A stretch of 64,000 nucleotides of DNA, from contig NZ_OZ060395.1 of NCBI RefSeq assembly GCF_964059125.1, positions 385,680 through 449,679 on the forward strand, written 5' to 3'. This stretch comes from Buchnera aphidicola (Eriosoma lanigerum). GTDB taxonomy: Bacteria; Pseudomonadota; Gammaproteobacteria; Enterobacterales; Enterobacteriaceae. The notes beneath the pieces are model-generated. The model searched no databases. It worked only from the letters and a program-made list of their open reading frames with translations, and had not been told where the DNA came from. This document shows, piece after piece, positions 11,710 through 23,791 of the stretch; position 1 is the first letter of the stretch, and each line of letters starts with the position of its first letter. The translations under genes and the position numbers were made by a program.

Positions 11710-12181
11710 TTTGTATAGTAATAAATCTATTTTTATAACAAACGAACAATAAAAATTGATTAATTGATTATCTAAATAATTATATATATAAGTAATATAT
11801 GAGTTATTTATAATAATAAACAAGCTTATAATAAAATAATTGATATAGATAAATTAAAAATCATTGAATTAATACTTATAATAATCAATAATTTATAATA
11901 TATTATTCATGTAATATAATCAATAACTATTAATTTTAAAATTTTATTATTATCAATAAGAATGTTTTATTCTATATATTTAATATAGGTTATACAGTAC
12001 TATTACTTTATAAATTTTATAAAATTGTAATAAAAATTAATGAAAATATATACATATAAATTTTAATAAAAGTAAATTATGGTACTAATCCATAAATGTA
12101 CAAAACTCAGAATATAATAAAACATTTTATATCACATAAATCTAATAATATATAAATTAAAAAAAAAAAATAGGATTTTAT
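11710..12181. other. Gap between argI and ridA where pyrBI would lie
   Basis: In E. coli pyrB-pyrI immediately precede ridA, and I recall them between argI and ridA in other Buchnera. Here only about 470 nt of A/T DNA remains, too short for pyrB alone (about 930 nt), and no aspartate carbamoyltransferase motif is visible. The pyrBI operon therefore appears deleted. Confidence 0.6.
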
Positions 12182-12574
12182 ATGTTTCATAATATATATA
12201 CAAAAAATGCACCAGAACCTATAGGTCCATATTCTCAAGCTATACAAATAAATAATTATCTAATTACATCTGGACAAATACCAATAGATGCACAATCTAA
12301 TCAAATTCCAGAAGATATTATAAAACAAACCTATCTTACATTATCTAATATTAAATCTATATTATTATCTTCTAATTTTGAAGTAAAAAATATTATTAAA
12401 ACTACAATATATATAGTTAATATGGAAGATATAGATAAAATTAATACAGTATACAAAAAATTTTTTCTAGAAAATAATACAACATACTTTCCGGCAAGAT
12501 CATGTATAGAAGTTCAATCTTTACCTAAAAAAGTTAAAATTGAAATCGAAGCAATAGCATATAAACATGATTAA
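12182..12574 (+). CDS. ridA: RidA (YjgF), reactive enamine/imine deaminase
   Basis: 130-residue member of the RidA/YER057c/UK114 family (E. coli 128), which hydrolyses reactive 2-aminoacrylate and related enamines released by PLP enzymes such as threonine dehydratase. The N-terminus KNAPEPIGPYSQAI and the C-terminal signature with Arg in FPARSCIEVQSLPKKVKIEIEAIA are conserved; this Arg binds the substrate carboxylate. AGGA lies 8 nt before the ATG. It is followed by a GC-containing hairpin terminator. Confidence 0.96.
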   Translation: MFHNIYTKNAPEPIGPYSQAIQINNYLITSGQIPIDAQSNQIPEDIIKQTYLTLSNIKSILLSSNFEVKNIIKTTIYIVNMEDIDKINTVYKKFFLENNTTYFPARSCIEVQSLPKKVKIEIEAIAYKHD

Positions 12575-12590
12575 TTATTAATTTTATTAA

Positions 12591-12614
12591 GTGGTAGAAA
12601 TTAAATTCTACCAC
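12591..12614. terminator. Bidirectional terminator between ridA and deaD
   Basis: GTGGTAGAA (12591-12599) and TTCTACCAC (12606-12614) form a perfect 9-bp stem with a 6-nt loop, one of the most GC-rich hairpins in the window. It sits between the ends of convergent ridA and deaD, so it can serve both; flanking A/T runs are present on each side. Confidence 0.75.
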
Positions 12615-12669
12615 ACTAAAAAATATAAATAAAAATAAAAAATGTTTTTATATTTTGTAATTAAAATAA

Positions 12670-14460
12670 TTACTCTTGATTTCTAGATGTATTAGTCATA
12701 TTTGATTGATATACACGACGATCTGAAAAACGACGAATTATTGTACGATCTATTTTTTTTTTCATAGGTTTAGAAAAAACACGACGTTCTTTCAATTTTT
12801 CTTCATTAAAAATTTTCATATTAATTTGTTTGTTTAAAATACGAGTACGAGAAAAAGTTTTTAATAAATTATTAGATAAAGATTTAGGTAATTCAACAGT
12901 AGAATAAGAAGAAAAAACATTCACATGTCCAATATTACGACTACTAATATCTCCTTCATTGGCTATCGCACCCACTATATGTCTAACTTCTACTCCATCA
13001 TTTCGACCAACTTCAATTTTATATACATCCATTTCTAAATAATCTTTACGATCTTTACGAACACGAAAATTTTTATTTTTATCTGTATAACGATTGGTTT
13101 CATCTATATAACGAATTTCTTGATTATATTGTTTTAAAAATAAATCGGATTTAATAATTAATGGTCTCTCACCTTGAGCCATTTTTAATAAAGCAGCAGC
13201 TAATTTTTCTATATTTAATTCATTTTCTGGCTGTATTTTAGGTAGTAAAGAACAATATTCATGTAAATCAGTACTATTTAATTGAATTTTTACTTTTTCA
13301 GAAAATTTTTTTAACCGACGCTCACTTAATAATTCTAAATTTGGTAATTTAATTTCTTGAATATTTATTTTTACAATTCTTTCAATATTACGTAATAAAC
13401 GACGTTCTCTATTTTCTACAAACAATAAAGCTTTACCTGTTCTACCAGCTCTACCAGTACGACCAATACGATGTACATAAGATTCAGCATCCATAGGTAT
13501 ATCATAATTTATTACAAAACTAATTCTATCTACATCTAATCCTCTAGCTGCTACATCAGTAGCTATTAAAATATCTAAACGTCCGTCTTTTAATTTTTCT
13601 AATGTCTGTTCACGTAATGCTTGATTCATATCACCATTTAAAGCTGCACTATTATAACCATTTCGTTCTAAAGCTTCAGATACTTCTAAAGTAGCACTTT
13701 TTGTTCGAACAAAAATAATTGTTGCAGAAAAATCTTCAACTTCTAAAAATCTAATTAAACCATCTGTTTTTCTACCAGTTACTATCCAAAAGCTTTGTTT
13801 AATATTAGGTCTGGTTTTAATATTGGATTGAATCTTAATTTCTTTTGGATCTTTCATAAATCTACGAGAAATACGACGAATGACTTCAGGCATAGTAGCA
13901 GAAAACAAAGCCGTTTGATGGTTTTTAGGTATTTGATTCATAATTTCTTCAACATCTTCAATAAATCCCATTCTAAGCATTTCATCTGCTTCATCCAATA
14001 CCAAACCTCGTAAATGAGATAAATTTAAAGTACCTCTTTTTAAATGATCTAATAAACGACCTGGTGTTCCAACTACAATTTGAGGACCTTTTTTTAAAGA
14101 TTTAAGTTGTAATTCATATCTTTGACCTCCGTATAAAGCCAACACATGAATTCCAAAAATATGTTTAGAAAAATCGGAAAATGCCTCTGCTACTTGAACT
14201 GCTAATTCTCTAGTCGGTGCCAAAACTAAAATTTGAGGAAACTTTAAATTAATAGTAATATTATTCAGTAACGGTAAAGCAAAAGCAGCCGTTTTTCCAC
14301 TTCCAGTTTGTGCCATACCTAATACATCTTTTCCTTCTAAAAGATGAGGAATACAAGTCTCTTGGATAGGAGATGGTTTAATATATCCCATTTCATTTAA
14401 TGCTTGTATTATTGAAGGTTTTAATCCAAAAATAGAAAATGTAGTTTCAATATAAGTCAT
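12670..14460 (-). CDS. deaD: DEAD-box RNA helicase DeaD (CsdA)
   Basis: ATP-dependent RNA helicase used in ribosome assembly and mRNA decay, especially in the cold. From the chosen ATG at 14460 the protein has 596 residues (E. coli 629) and starts MTYIETTF, matching MAEFETTF; an upstream in-frame start at 14487 adds nine unalignable residues. AQTGSGKT is at 50-57, DEAD at 156-159, SAT at 187-189, and motif VI reads [11 protein letters not shown]. The C-terminus keeps the family RNA-binding domain followed by a basic tail, shorter than in E. coli. AGAGG is 12 nt upstream. A run of 10 A in the coding strand (12753-12762) lies near the 3' end. In E. coli nlpI separates it from pnp; nlpI is missing here. 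Confidence 0.97.
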   Translation of the reverse strand: MTYIETTFSIFGLKPSIIQALNEMGYIKPSPIQETCIPHLLEGKDVLGMAQTGSGKTAAFALPLLNNITINLKFPQILVLAPTRELAVQVAEAFSDFSKHIFGIHVLALYGGQRYELQLKSLKKGPQIVVGTPGRLLDHLKRGTLNLSHLRGLVLDEADEMLRMGFIEDVEEIMNQIPKNHQTALFSATMPEVIRRISRRFMKDPKEIKIQSNIKTRPNIKQSFWIVTGRKTDGLIRFLEVEDFSATIIFVRTKSATLEVSEALERNGYNSAALNGDMNQALREQTLEKLKDGRLDILIATDVAARGLDVDRISFVINYDIPMDAESYVHRIGRTGRAGRTGKALLFVENRERRLLRNIERIVKINIQEIKLPNLELLSERRLKKFSEKVKIQLNSTDLHEYCSLLPKIQPENELNIEKLAAALLKMAQGERPLIIKSDLFLKQYNQEIRYIDETNRYTDKNKNFRVRKDRKDYLEMDVYKIEVGRNDGVEVRHIVGAIANEGDISSRNIGHVNVFSSYSTVELPKSLSNNLLKTFSRTRILNKQINMKIFNEEKLKERRVFSKPMKKKIDRTIIRRFSDRRVYQSNMTNTSRNQE

Positions 14461-14911
14461 GTAGTACATGTGCCTCTTAAGTAACAAAAGCTAGTCTACA
14501 TAACTTATTATGAAAATATTTAATTAGTATTATCATTAGAAAATGTCAACCAGCCCAAATTAAAAAATATAATGGATTCAAAATTTACTATATTTTCATC
14601 TCTCACACCAAAATTGTTTCTGGTAAAAAGTAATATTTTTATAAAAACATAATTATGTATTAATTAAAATTTATAACATACTTTATGTCGTAAAAAAAAT
14701 TAAACTATAATATGATTTTTATGTTATCCATCACGAATGTGCTTAATTATTTATAAATTATAAATCTATAATATCAAAATATAAATTTAAAATAATTAAT
14801 AACTATAATTTATAAATTTTTTTTAAAAAATATTTATATTTTTAAAAAAAATTCAAAATATATGTATATTTTCAATAAAATATATTTATACTGTTAAATA
14901 TTTAATAAAAA
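14461..14911. other. deaD leader and gap where nlpI is missing
   Basis: The stretch between pnp and deaD (same strand) has somewhat more G and C than other gaps, around 14540-14560 and 14600-14630. E. coli has nlpI (about 0.9 kb) here; no coding remnant is recognisable in 450 nt. The part next to deaD probably contains its promoter and a long 5' leader, as deaD also has in E. coli. Confidence 0.5.
14521..14549 (-). promoter_or_regulatory. Possible deaD promoter
   Basis: On the minus strand a perfect -35 hexamer TTGACA (14549-14544) is followed after 17 nt by TAATTA (14526-14521), a poor -10 match. It lies about 60 nt upstream of the deaD ATG. The -35 stands out because GC-containing consensus elements are rare in this DNA; the -10 assignment is uncertain. 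Confidence 0.35.
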
Positions 14912-16999
14912 TTATTTTTCTTGTATTTCTTTCATACTTAAACGCAAACGACCTTGTCGATCTACTTCTAATACTTTTACTGATACTTTCTGATCAATTT
15001 TCAGATAATCTGTTACTTTTTCTACACGTTTATCAGCAATTTGAGAAATATGAACTAATCCTTCTTTACCTATTCCAATTGATACAAAAGCTCCAAAATC
15101 AACAATTCTAGTTACTTTTCCTAAATATATCTTCCCTACTTCTACTTCAGAAGTAATCTCTTTAACTCTACGAATAGCAATTTTTGCTTGTTCCTTAATT
15201 ACTGCAGAAATTTTAACTATTCCAGTATCTTCTATTTCAATAGTTGTACCAGTTTCTTCAGTTAATAGACGAATAACCGATCCACCTTTACCAATTAAAT
15301 CTTTAATTTTTTCTGGATTAATTTTAATAGTATAAATTCTTGGTGCAAATTCAGAAATGTCTCCTCTAGGATAATGTAATGCTTTTTCCATAACATTTAA
15401 AATATGTAGTCTAGCATATTTAGCTTGTACTAAAGCACATCTAATAATTTCACTAGTAATTCCTTCTATCTTCATATCCATCTGTAAACAAGTAATACCT
15501 GATTTACTTCCAGCTACTTTAAAATCCATATCACCTAAATGATCTTCATCTCCTAAAATATCTGATAAAATTATATAATGATCACCTTCTTTGATTAATC
15601 CCATAGCTATACCAGCAATAGAAGAAGAAATTGGTACTCCAGCATCCATTAATGCTAATGAAGCTCCACAAACTGATGCCATAGAAGAAGATCCATTAGA
15701 TTCTGTAATTTCTGAAACAATTCTAATAGTATATGGAAAAATATCTATACTTGGCATTACTGATAACAAACTTCTCTTTGCTAATCTACCATGTCCTATT
15801 TCTCTTCTTTTAGGAGAACTAATCATACCAATTTCACCAACTGCATAAGGTGGAAAATTATAATGGAATAAAAAATTTTCTAATCGATCGCCAAATAATT
15901 CATCTACATTTTGAGCATCTCGAGAAGTTCCTAAAGTAACAGAAACTAAAGCTTGTGTTTCACCTCTGGTAAATAAAGAAGAACCATGTGTTCTTGGTAA
16001 TACTCCTGTTCTTACATCCAAGGCACGAATCATATCGGGTTCTCTACCATCGATTCTTAATTTTCCATTTAATATTCTATTACGAACTATATTCCTTTCA
16101 ATTTCATAAAAAATATCATCAATTTCCCAATCATTCGAAATGAAATGTTCATCAAATAAAGTAGAAATTACTTCTTCTTTAATCAAATTAAGTTCATCAT
16201 GCCTATTTTTTTTTTCAATAATTTGATATGCATTACTAATTCGATATTCTGACAATGATGCAACACGAAAAAACAAAATTGGATTATAAGATTTATGAGT
16301 AATTTCCCAAATTTTTGGTTCAACTTCATTAGTTAAAGATATAATATTATCGATAATTACCTGCTGAGCTTTATGTCCAAAAACAATAGCATTTAATATT
16401 TCTTCTTCATTTAATATATCAGATTCTGATTCAACCATGAGAACAGCATTTTTAGTTCCTGATACAATTAAATCTAATTTACTATCTTTCATATCATCAT
16501 TAGAAGGATTTAAAACATATTGGTTATGTATATATCCTACTCTTGATGCAGCTATAGGACCACGAAATGGCAATCCAGAAATCGATAATGCTGCTGACGC
16601 TCCAATGATCGCTACAATATCTGGATTAACTTTAGGATTAAAAGAAACAACTGTAGCTATTATTTGAACATTATTAGTAAAATGTTTAGGAAAAAGTGGT
16701 CTTATAGGTCTATCAATTAGTCTTCCTATCAATATTTCATTTTCACTAGGACGGCCTTCTCTACGAAAAAAACCTCCAGGAATTCTACCTGCAGAATAGG
16801 AACGTTCTTGATAATTAACAGTCAAAGGGAAATATTTTTGATTTGATGATACTTTCTTATCTGCTACAACTGTAACAAGAACAGCTGTATCATCCATACT
16901 AACCATGACAGCTGCAGTAGCCTGTCTTGCCAATATACCTGTTTCTATTGTAATAGTATGTCGACCATATTGAAATTTACGTACAATCGGATTTAGCAA
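14912..16999 (-). CDS. pnp: Polynucleotide phosphorylase
   Basis: 3'-to-5' phosphorolytic exoribonuclease that degrades mRNA and trims RNA ends. 695 residues: two RNase PH domains ([17 protein letters not shown] and the [19 protein letters not shown] active-site region), then KH ([13 protein letters not shown], about 550-610) and S1 (about 620-690). It stops right after the S1 domain and lacks the Ala/Pro-rich E. coli tail (711 residues). The start is TTG at 16999, aligning exactly with E. coli [12 protein letters not shown] and preceded by AAGGA at good spacing; E. coli pnp also starts with TTG. An A10 run occurs at 16206-16215 (coding strand). It follows rpsO as in E. coli. Confidence 0.98.
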   Translation of the reverse strand: MLNPIVRKFQYGRHTITIETGILARQATAAVMVSMDDTAVLVTVVADKKVSSNQKYFPLTVNYQERSYSAGRIPGGFFRREGRPSENEILIGRLIDRPIRPLFPKHFTNNVQIIATVVSFNPKVNPDIVAIIGASAALSISGLPFRGPIAASRVGYIHNQYVLNPSNDDMKDSKLDLIVSGTKNAVLMVESESDILNEEEILNAIVFGHKAQQVIIDNIISLTNEVEPKIWEITHKSYNPILFFRVASLSEYRISNAYQIIEKKNRHDELNLIKEEVISTLFDEHFISNDWEIDDIFYEIERNIVRNRILNGKLRIDGREPDMIRALDVRTGVLPRTHGSSLFTRGETQALVSVTLGTSRDAQNVDELFGDRLENFLFHYNFPPYAVGEIGMISSPKRREIGHGRLAKRSLLSVMPSIDIFPYTIRIVSEITESNGSSSMASVCGASLALMDAGVPISSSIAGIAMGLIKEGDHYIILSDILGDEDHLGDMDFKVAGSKSGITCLQMDMKIEGITSEIIRCALVQAKYARLHILNVMEKALHYPRGDISEFAPRIYTIKINPEKIKDLIGKGGSVIRLLTEETGTTIEIEDTGIVKISAVIKEQAKIAIRRVKEITSEVEVGKIYLGKVTRIVDFGAFVSIGIGKEGLVHISQIADKRVEKVTDYLKIDQKVSVKVLEVDRQGRLRLSMKEIQEK

Positions 17000-17244
17000 A
17001 ATTACATCCTTAAGATACAGTTAATTGTGTCACATATATGAAAAAATACCACTTGATTATAGTGAATATAATAAAATTTATTGATAATAAAACAATACAT
17101 ACATATATTTAATATAATACATTATAATACATATTATAATTTTATTATTTAATAATGAAAAAAAAATATTTTTAAATATATGTATTTATAATACTTAATT
17201 ACCAATAATTACAATGATTTTTCAAAAAATATATATTTAAAAAA

Positions 17245-17511
17245 CTATCTTCTTAAACTTAAATCATTAATTATATTAAAATATCTGGAAATATTATTTA
17301 TTTTTAAATAATTTAACAATTTTCTACGTTTAGCTACCATTTGTAAAAGACCTCTTCTACCGCAATGATCTTTTTTATGCTGCATAAAATGTTTTTGTAA
17401 ATGATTAATTTTATATGTTAGCAAAGAAATTTGTACTTCAGATACCCCAGTATCCATTTTATTTTTACCATATTTTTTAATTAAATCTTTTATTTTTGAT
17501 TCTAGAAACAT
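17245..17511 (-). CDS. rpsO: 30S ribosomal protein S15
   Basis: 88 residues (E. coli 89). S15 binds 16S rRNA helices 20-22 early in 30S assembly. The conserved core [46 protein letters not shown] and the terminal LSLRR are intact. AGAGG precedes the ATG by 7 nt. It lies 68 nt downstream of truB and 245 nt upstream of pnp, the same truB-rpsO-pnp order as in E. coli. Confidence 0.98.
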   Translation of the reverse strand: MFLESKIKDLIKKYGKNKMDTGVSEVQISLLTYKINHLQKHFMQHKKDHCGRRGLLQMVAKRRKLLNYLKINNISRYFNIINDLSLRR

Positions 17512-17579
17512 ATTAGACCTCTTATATTCATTATTATATTAATCACATAAAAAAATAAATAATAATTAAAAATTATTAT

Positions 17580-18515
17580 TTATAAACATATTGAAATTAA
17601 TCTTATTGGAATGAGAAAATTATCTTGATTAATTTTCCCGATACCTATAAATAATTTAGTATGAATATTAATAATACGAACAGTTTTACGTGGAAATATA
17701 TAGATACGACTTAATTTTATAGCTTGTCCTTGAATTATTTTTTTCGATTCATCTTCATTGAGATTGATTTTGGATAAATGAGAAATAGGACTATCAATAG
17801 GATATAATAGTTTTTTTATATATTTAGAATATATTAAATTATTCTCATGATAGTAAATTTTTAAATTATTTAATTTTTCAAGATTAACTAAATTAGTTAA
17901 ATTATAAAATCCAACTTGTATACGACGTAAAAATACAACATGAGCACCACATCCTAACTCTTCTCCCAAATCATCTATAAGAGTACGAATATATGTTCCT
18001 TTAGAACAATATATTTCTAATTTTATAAATTTTTTATTATGTATAATATAGTTTAACTCATAGATTATAATTTTTCTAGTCTCTCGGTTGATTGTAATTC
18101 CTTCTCTAGCATATTTGTATAATGGAATACCTCTATATTTTATAGCTGAATACATTGAAGGTTGTTGATCTATATTACCAATAAATTTTTTTAAAATTAA
18201 TTGCAACTGATAATTAGTGAAATTAATTTTTCTCTCTTTAATAATTTTTCCTTCTGCATCAGAAGTATCAGTTTTTATTCCTAATTTAGCTATTACTAAA
18301 TAACGTTTATTCGAATTTAATAAATAATTAGAAAATTTTGTAGATTCACCAAAACAAATAGGTAATATACCAGTAGCTAATGGATCTAAAGCACCTGTAT
18401 GTCCTACTTTTGATACTTGAAAAATATTTTTTACTTGTTTTACAACTTGCGCAGAAGATATTCCTTTAGGTTTATCTATTAATAAAACTCCATTAATGTG
18501 ATACCTAAATTTCAT
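17580..18515 (-). CDS. truB: tRNA pseudouridine-55 synthase
   Basis: Forms pseudouridine 55 in the T loop of tRNAs. 311 residues (E. coli 314). The catalytic Asp is D44 in GHTGALDPLATG; the KPKGISS, YSAIKYRG and CSKGTYIRTLIDDLGEELG motifs follow, and a PUA-like C-terminal domain ends at IPIRLISI. It starts 4 nt after the rbfA stop codon, so translation is probably coupled. Confidence 0.97.
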   Translation of the reverse strand: MKFRYHINGVLLIDKPKGISSAQVVKQVKNIFQVSKVGHTGALDPLATGILPICFGESTKFSNYLLNSNKRYLVIAKLGIKTDTSDAEGKIIKERKINFTNYQLQLILKKFIGNIDQQPSMYSAIKYRGIPLYKYAREGITINRETRKIIIYELNYIIHNKKFIKLEIYCSKGTYIRTLIDDLGEELGCGAHVVFLRRIQVGFYNLTNLVNLEKLNNLKIYYHENNLIYSKYIKKLLYPIDSPISHLSKINLNEDESKKIIQGQAIKLSRIYIFPRKTVRIINIHTKLFIGIGKINQDNFLIPIRLISICL

Positions 18516-18519
18516 AAAT

Positions 18520-18909
18520 TTAAATTATATTCCTATGCTTAATTATTTTACAATTAGAATCTATTATTAATGCATGATTAATAATTTTACTAATAGCTAT
18601 ACCTTTTAAAAAAGAATCATCGTAAATAAAATTTAATACTGGTACTACTCGTAAATACAAATATTGACTCAATTTTTTTCTAATATAACTAGAAGCATGA
18701 TTTAATATTTTAATTATATCTTTTACTTCTTTTTCTCTTAACAGACTAAAAAATACTTTAGCTAAAGAGCAATCTGCAGATACTAATACATCTAATATAG
18801 AAATATTTAAGCTTATTCTTGGATCATTAATATTTTTTTTTAAAATAAAAGCAATGCATTTTTTAATTTCTTGACCGATTTGAATTATTCTATAATTATT
18901 TTTTTTCAA
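18520..18909 (-). CDS. rbfA: Ribosome-binding factor A
   Basis: 129 residues (E. coli 133); small KH-type factor that binds the 16S rRNA 5' region during late 30S maturation. Recognisable blocks are IAFILKKNINDPRI, VSADCSLAKVFFSLL, ASSYIRKKLSQYLYLRVVPVLNFIYDDS. The start is TTG at 18909, the only start that aligns with the family, with AAGGA 9 nt upstream. It lies between infB and truB as in E. coli. Confidence 0.95.
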   Translation of the reverse strand: MKKNNYRIIQIGQEIKKCIAFILKKNINDPRISLNISILDVLVSADCSLAKVFFSLLREKEVKDIIKILNHASSYIRKKLSQYLYLRVVPVLNFIYDDSFLKGIAISKIINHALIIDSNCKIIKHRNII

Positions 18910-18956
18910 ATTATAATATCCTTGAACTTTAAATACTTAAAGAAACTATAATAATA

Positions 18957-21575
18957 TTAAATTATACGCTTAATAGAAATTGTATTACTAACTTCTATAA
19001 TGTCATTTATACGAATGTCATTATAATTTTTTACTCCTATTCCACATTCTAATCCATTTCTAACTTCATTTACGTCATCTTTAAAACGTCGTAATGACTC
19101 TAATTCACCTTCATATAGTACTATATGATTTCTCAATATTCTAATAGGTTTATTTTTTTTAATTATTCCTTCTATAACCATACATCCTGCAACATCTCCA
19201 AATTTAGGAGATTTAAATATATTTCGTACTTCTGCTAATCCTATAATTTCATGTTTATATTTAGGTTCTAACATACCAGACATTAGCTCTTTTACTTCAC
19301 TAATTAAATTATATATTACAGAATAATAACGTAAATCTATATTTTCTAATATAACCATTTTACGAGCAGTATTATCTGCACGAACATTAAAACCCAAAAT
19401 AATTGCTTTTGAAGCCGATGCTAATAATACGTCAGTCTCTGTAATTCCACCAACACCAGAACTAACTATTTTAATTAATATTTCTTTATTAGAAATATTC
19501 AATAATGAATCCGAAATAGCTTCTAATGAACCTTGAACATCTGTTTTTATTATAATATTTAATTCAGTATTATGTTTAGTAATAATATTACTAAACATAT
19601 TTTCAATATTTGCTGTTCTTTGAATAGATATTTTTGATGCTCGAAATTGATTTTTTCTATATATAGCCACTTCTCTAGCTTGTTTTTCATTTCTAACTAC
19701 AGTCATCACGTTTCCAGCATTTGGAACTCCAGATAAACCTAATATTTGAACTGGAATTGATGGACCAGCTGTTGTTACATCTTTCCCTTTTTCATCTAAT
19801 AAAGCTCTTACACGACCATATTCACATCCACATAATACAATATTACCTTTACTTAATTTACCTTCTTTTACTAATACTGTAGCAATTGGACCTCTTCTTT
19901 TATCTAAAGAAGATTCAATTACAACTCCAGAAGCCATTCCATCAGAACTAGAATACAATTCTAATAATTCAGCTTGTAATAAAATTGAATGTAATAAATC
20001 ATTGATACCTTCTCCTGTCTTTGCAGAAATATGAACAAATATATTTTCACCACCCCAGTTTTCTGGAACAATTCCATATTTAGTCAATTGATTTTTAATT
20101 ATTTCTGTATCAGATTCTTTTTTATCAATTTTATTAATTGCTACTATCACTGGAACTTTTGCTGCTTGAGCATGCTGAATAGCTTCAATAGTTTGAGGTT
20201 TTACACCATCGTCTGCAGCTACTACTAAGACTACTATATCAGTAGCATGCACTCCTCTAGCTCTCATAGCAGTGAAAGCTGAATGACCAGGAGTATCTAA
20301 AAATGTAATAATTCCATTTTTAGTTTTTACATGATATGCACCAATATGCTGTGTAATTCCACCTGATTCTTTAGAAACTACATTAGTTGAACGAATATAA
20401 TCTAATAATGATGTTTTACCATGATCTACATGTCCCATAACAGTGACAATAGGAGCTCGATTTACTTGATGCATTAATCCTTGTTTTCGATCTTTCATGA
20501 CAGTTTGTTCTAATTTATTTTCACAATATATAGTAACTTTATGACCCATTTCTTCTGCTATTAATTGTGCCATATCTTGTTCTAATATTTGATCAGAAGT
20601 AGCCACACCTCCTATAATATTCATAGTTTTAATTATTTCATTAGTCTTAACTGCCATTTTTTTAGCTAATTCTGATACTGTGATAGTTTCTCCAATAACT
20701 ATGTTTCTATTAATGTTTTTAACTGGTTTTTGAAAACGTTGCTGTAATAATAAACAATTTTTGTTGTTTTTTTTACTGTACTTTATAAGATAATTTTTAT
20801 CTTCTTGATCTATTTTACTTAAAACAAAATTATTATTTTTTTTTTGCTGTTTATGAATTTTATTCTTATAAATATTTTCCCGATACTTTTTTTCTAAATT
20901 ATCATGTTTGTTTTCCTCTAAAACATTAACAAAACATTTTTTTTTAGATACAAACTCTTTTTTATTGTTATTTTCCATAACCCAATTTTTTAATTTATCA
21001 TGTAATTTTTCTTTTTTTTCAACTATAGATCGAGAAAATATTTCAGATCTACGTTTTTTATCTTTTATTTTAGATTCTTTTACTGAATTATTTACAGACA
21101 CATGATTAGATTCATTTTTTATAGAATTTTTAAACGAAAATTTATTTTTTTTATTCAATGAACCATTTACCTTTTGCATACATTGAGCAAGAGAATTAAT
21201 TTCTTGTTTTTTAGTATTTAATATCAAATTATCATTCTCATATAATTTATTTGTATGAGAATTAATATTTATACTGTCTTCTATTTTATTTTTTAAATAT
21301 ACATGTTTTTTTCGAACTTCAACTGGAATGATTTTATGTTTACCATTAGCAGTAGAAATATTTAAAGTACTATGTTTTTTTCTTTGTAAGATAAATGTAT
21401 TTAAATTAATTTTTGTATTAATGTTTAATTTTTTTAATAAAATAACTTTTTCATCATCAGTGATAAAATCAAGTTTTGTTTTTACTATACCTATTTCCGA
21501 TAATTTTTCAATCAATTGATTTATAGGAATATTTATCGCTTCAGCAAGTAATTTTAAATTAACACGATCAATCAT
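18957..21575 (-). CDS. infB: Translation initiation factor IF-2
   Basis: GTPase that brings initiator tRNA to the 30S subunit. 872 residues (E. coli 890). The N-terminal IF2 fold (1-50) is followed by a fast-evolving Lys/Asn-rich linker (about 80-275) that replaces the Ala/Glu/Arg-rich linker of E. coli. The G domain has GHVDHGKT at 381-388, DTPGHSAF and NKID; domains II-IV are very conserved to the end ([20 protein letters not shown]). An A10 run at 20836-20845 (coding strand) lies in the linker. AGGA precedes the ATG. The gene is 15 nt downstream of nusA. Confidence 0.98.
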   Translation of the reverse strand: MIDRVNLKLLAEAINIPINQLIEKLSEIGIVKTKLDFITDDEKVILLKKLNINTKINLNTFILQRKKHSTLNISTANGKHKIIPVEVRKKHVYLKNKIEDSININSHTNKLYENDNLILNTKKQEINSLAQCMQKVNGSLNKKNKFSFKNSIKNESNHVSVNNSVKESKIKDKKRRSEIFSRSIVEKKEKLHDKLKNWVMENNNKKEFVSKKKCFVNVLEENKHDNLEKKYRENIYKNKIHKQQKKNNNFVLSKIDQEDKNYLIKYSKKNNKNCLLLQQRFQKPVKNINRNIVIGETITVSELAKKMAVKTNEIIKTMNIIGGVATSDQILEQDMAQLIAEEMGHKVTIYCENKLEQTVMKDRKQGLMHQVNRAPIVTVMGHVDHGKTSLLDYIRSTNVVSKESGGITQHIGAYHVKTKNGIITFLDTPGHSAFTAMRARGVHATDIVVLVVAADDGVKPQTIEAIQHAQAAKVPVIVAINKIDKKESDTEIIKNQLTKYGIVPENWGGENIFVHISAKTGEGINDLLHSILLQAELLELYSSSDGMASGVVIESSLDKRRGPIATVLVKEGKLSKGNIVLCGCEYGRVRALLDEKGKDVTTAGPSIPVQILGLSGVPNAGNVMTVVRNEKQAREVAIYRKNQFRASKISIQRTANIENMFSNIITKHNTELNIIIKTDVQGSLEAISDSLLNISNKEILIKIVSSGVGGITETDVLLASASKAIILGFNVRADNTARKMVILENIDLRYYSVIYNLISEVKELMSGMLEPKYKHEIIGLAEVRNIFKSPKFGDVAGCMVIEGIIKKNKPIRILRNHIVLYEGELESLRRFKDDVNEVRNGLECGIGVKNYNDIRINDIIEVSNTISIKRII

Positions 21576-21590
21576 ACTATAATTTTCCTA

Positions 21591-23084
21591 TTATTTACAT
21601 TCGTTATTAAACCAACAGATATTTCTTGCTTCCATAATTAATTCACCAGCTTGAACTACATTTAATTCTTTTATATCAATTAAATCATTGATACTTTGTT
21701 CAGCTAAATTTTCTAAAGTAAATATTTTTTTTTTTGATAATTCAAAAGCTACAGATTGTGTCATACCACGTAAATTTAATAAATGAGTATCAATTATTTC
21801 ATGTTGTTCCATACTATTTTTGTTTTCTAGCTTAAAATGAATCAATGCATTTTTTGCTTTTTTACGAATATTTTTTACTGAAGCAACATCAAAACCTTTT
21901 ATATTTAATAATTCTTCAAATGAAATATAAACTAATTCTTCTATTTTAGTGAATCCTTCATCAATTAAAATTTGAGCCAAAGTATCATTAATACATAGAG
22001 TATTTTTAAATAAACGAAAAATATTACTAGAATCTTTTTTATGTTTTATTCCTGATTCTTCTACTGTCATAACATTCAATTCCCATCCTGTTAATTGAGA
22101 TGCTAAACGAACATTTTGTCCATTTCTTCCAATAGCTTGTGCTAAATTACTACTTTCTACAGCAATATCCATAGTATGAGAATCTTCATCAACAATAATA
22201 GAAGCAACTTCTGCTGGAGACATGGCATTAATTACAAATTGTGGATAATTTTCATCCCATAATACAACGTCAATTCTTTCTCCACATAATTCACTAGAAA
22301 CCGCTTGTACTCTTGCTCCACGCATACCTACACATGCTCCTACTGGATCAATTCTTTTATCATTAGTTTTAACAGCTATTTTAGCACGGGAACCAGGATC
22401 TCTAGCTGTAGATTTAATTTCAATAACTTCTTCTCCTATTTCTGGAACTTCTATTCGAAACAATTCTATAAGCATTGCATCTTTTGATCTACTAACTAAT
22501 AGTTGTGCTCCTCTAGATTCAGGTTGTACTGCATATAATACTCCTCTAATCCGATCTCCTGGTCTAAAATTTTCTCTAGGTAACATATCTTCACGCATAA
22601 TTAAAGCTTCTGCATTGTTACCTAAATCTAAAATAATATTGTCTCGATTATTTTTTTTTACTATTCCAGCAACAATTTCACCTAATCGGAGACGGAATTG
22701 TGCAACAATCATAGCTCGTTCTGCTTCACGAACCTTTTGTACAATAACTTGTTTAGCTGTTTGAGTAGTAATTCTATCAAATACTACTGATGGTATTTTA
22801 TCTTCAATATAATCATTAACTTGAATTATTTTATTTTCAAAACAAGCTGCTTCTACTGTAATTTCTTTTGTTGGTTGTGTCACTTCATGTACGACCAACC
22901 ATCTTCTAAAAGTAGTAAAATACCCTGTTTTTCGATCAATACTCACTCGAATATCAATGTCTTTATCATATTTTTTTTTTGTTGCTGTAGCTAATGCTAT
23001 TTCTAAAGCTTCAAAAATTTTTTCTCGAGGTAAAGATTTTTCATTAGCAACTGCTTCTGCAACAGCTAAGATTTCTTTATTCAT
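21591..23084 (-). CDS. nusA: Transcription elongation/termination factor NusA
   Basis: Binds RNA polymerase and modulates pausing, termination and antitermination. I place the start at the ATG at 23084, giving 497 residues that begin MNKEILAV exactly like E. coli NusA (495); the longer frame adds nine unalignable residues. The NTD, S1 domain, two KH domains ([15 protein letters not shown] and [14 protein letters not shown]) and two C-terminal acidic repeats are all present. AAGG lies 9 nt upstream. In E. coli rimP and metY precede nusA; both are absent here, and leuU-secG lie upstream. Confidence 0.98.
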   Translation of the reverse strand: MNKEILAVAEAVANEKSLPREKIFEALEIALATATKKKYDKDIDIRVSIDRKTGYFTTFRRWLVVHEVTQPTKEITVEAACFENKIIQVNDYIEDKIPSVVFDRITTQTAKQVIVQKVREAERAMIVAQFRLRLGEIVAGIVKKNNRDNIILDLGNNAEALIMREDMLPRENFRPGDRIRGVLYAVQPESRGAQLLVSRSKDAMLIELFRIEVPEIGEEVIEIKSTARDPGSRAKIAVKTNDKRIDPVGACVGMRGARVQAVSSELCGERIDVVLWDENYPQFVINAMSPAEVASIIVDEDSHTMDIAVESSNLAQAIGRNGQNVRLASQLTGWELNVMTVEESGIKHKKDSSNIFRLFKNTLCINDTLAQILIDEGFTKIEELVYISFEELLNIKGFDVASVKNIRKKAKNALIHFKLENKNSMEQHEIIDTHLLNLRGMTQSVAFELSKKKIFTLENLAEQSINDLIDIKELNVVQAGELIMEARNICWFNNECK

Positions 23085-23791
23085 CTTAATTAACCTTAAT
23101 ATATTTTTCAATAAACTATTAATTTAATATACTATTTTTATTTTTATTAATAATTTTAATTATATTATTTTTTTTAAAATCACCATTAATTAACAATTAT
23201 ATTTAAAATATAAATTTTTAAATAAAATATAACAAAATACATATGTATTTAGTTTAAAATTAATACAAAATATATAAGTGTATAATTAAATTAAATACTG
23301 TAATACAACTTACAATAAACATGTACTTATATTTATATCAATATAACAATATTACAACATTTAATGTAATTAATTATTAATATTTAATATTTATTAATAA
23401 AATTTTATTTATCCTATGTAGAAGTTTATAATTTCATAATTAAAAATTAATTTTTAATTGATAATATTTTAATAATTAACAAATGATTATTTTGTATAAA
23501 TTTAAAAATAACATTTCAATGTTATATTGTAATAAATTTATATAATATTACATAAATAATAAAAAACCCCGATTAAATTCGGGGTTTTACATATTTGTCA
23601 CCCTAAAAAAAAATATATAACAATTAATAAATTACAATAGCAATAAAAAATTGAATATATTATATATAGTGTTATATATTTTATATATATATATATTATT
23701 TGTTATATAAATAACAATTTAATTAGTAATAATATACATTACAAAAAATATTTTTTTTACATTATATTATGAATGACTTTAATTAATTTAA
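23085..23791. other. Gap between tRNA-Leu and nusA
   Basis: About 700 nt. In E. coli metY and rimP lie between leuU and nusA. No initiator tRNA and no RimP-like frame is visible. The only clear feature is the strong hairpin terminator at 23563-23588. The nusA operon promoter must lie between that terminator and 23084, but I cannot pick it out. Confidence 0.6.
23563..23588 (-). terminator. Rho-independent terminator after tRNA-Leu
   Basis: AAAACCCCGA and TCGGGGTTTT form a 10-bp stem with a 6-nt loop, the most GC-rich hairpin in the window. On the minus strand it is followed by a T-rich tail. It separates the secG-leuU transcript from the nusA operon, both on the minus strand. Confidence 0.88.

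Noticed and set aside
14461-14487. Upstream start for deaD, and similar longer starts for nusA, greA, rlmE, rpsI, rplM, fau
   Set aside because: The added residues do not align with the families, while the internal starts match E. coli N-termini, and in most of them have better-placed Shine-Dalgarno sequences.
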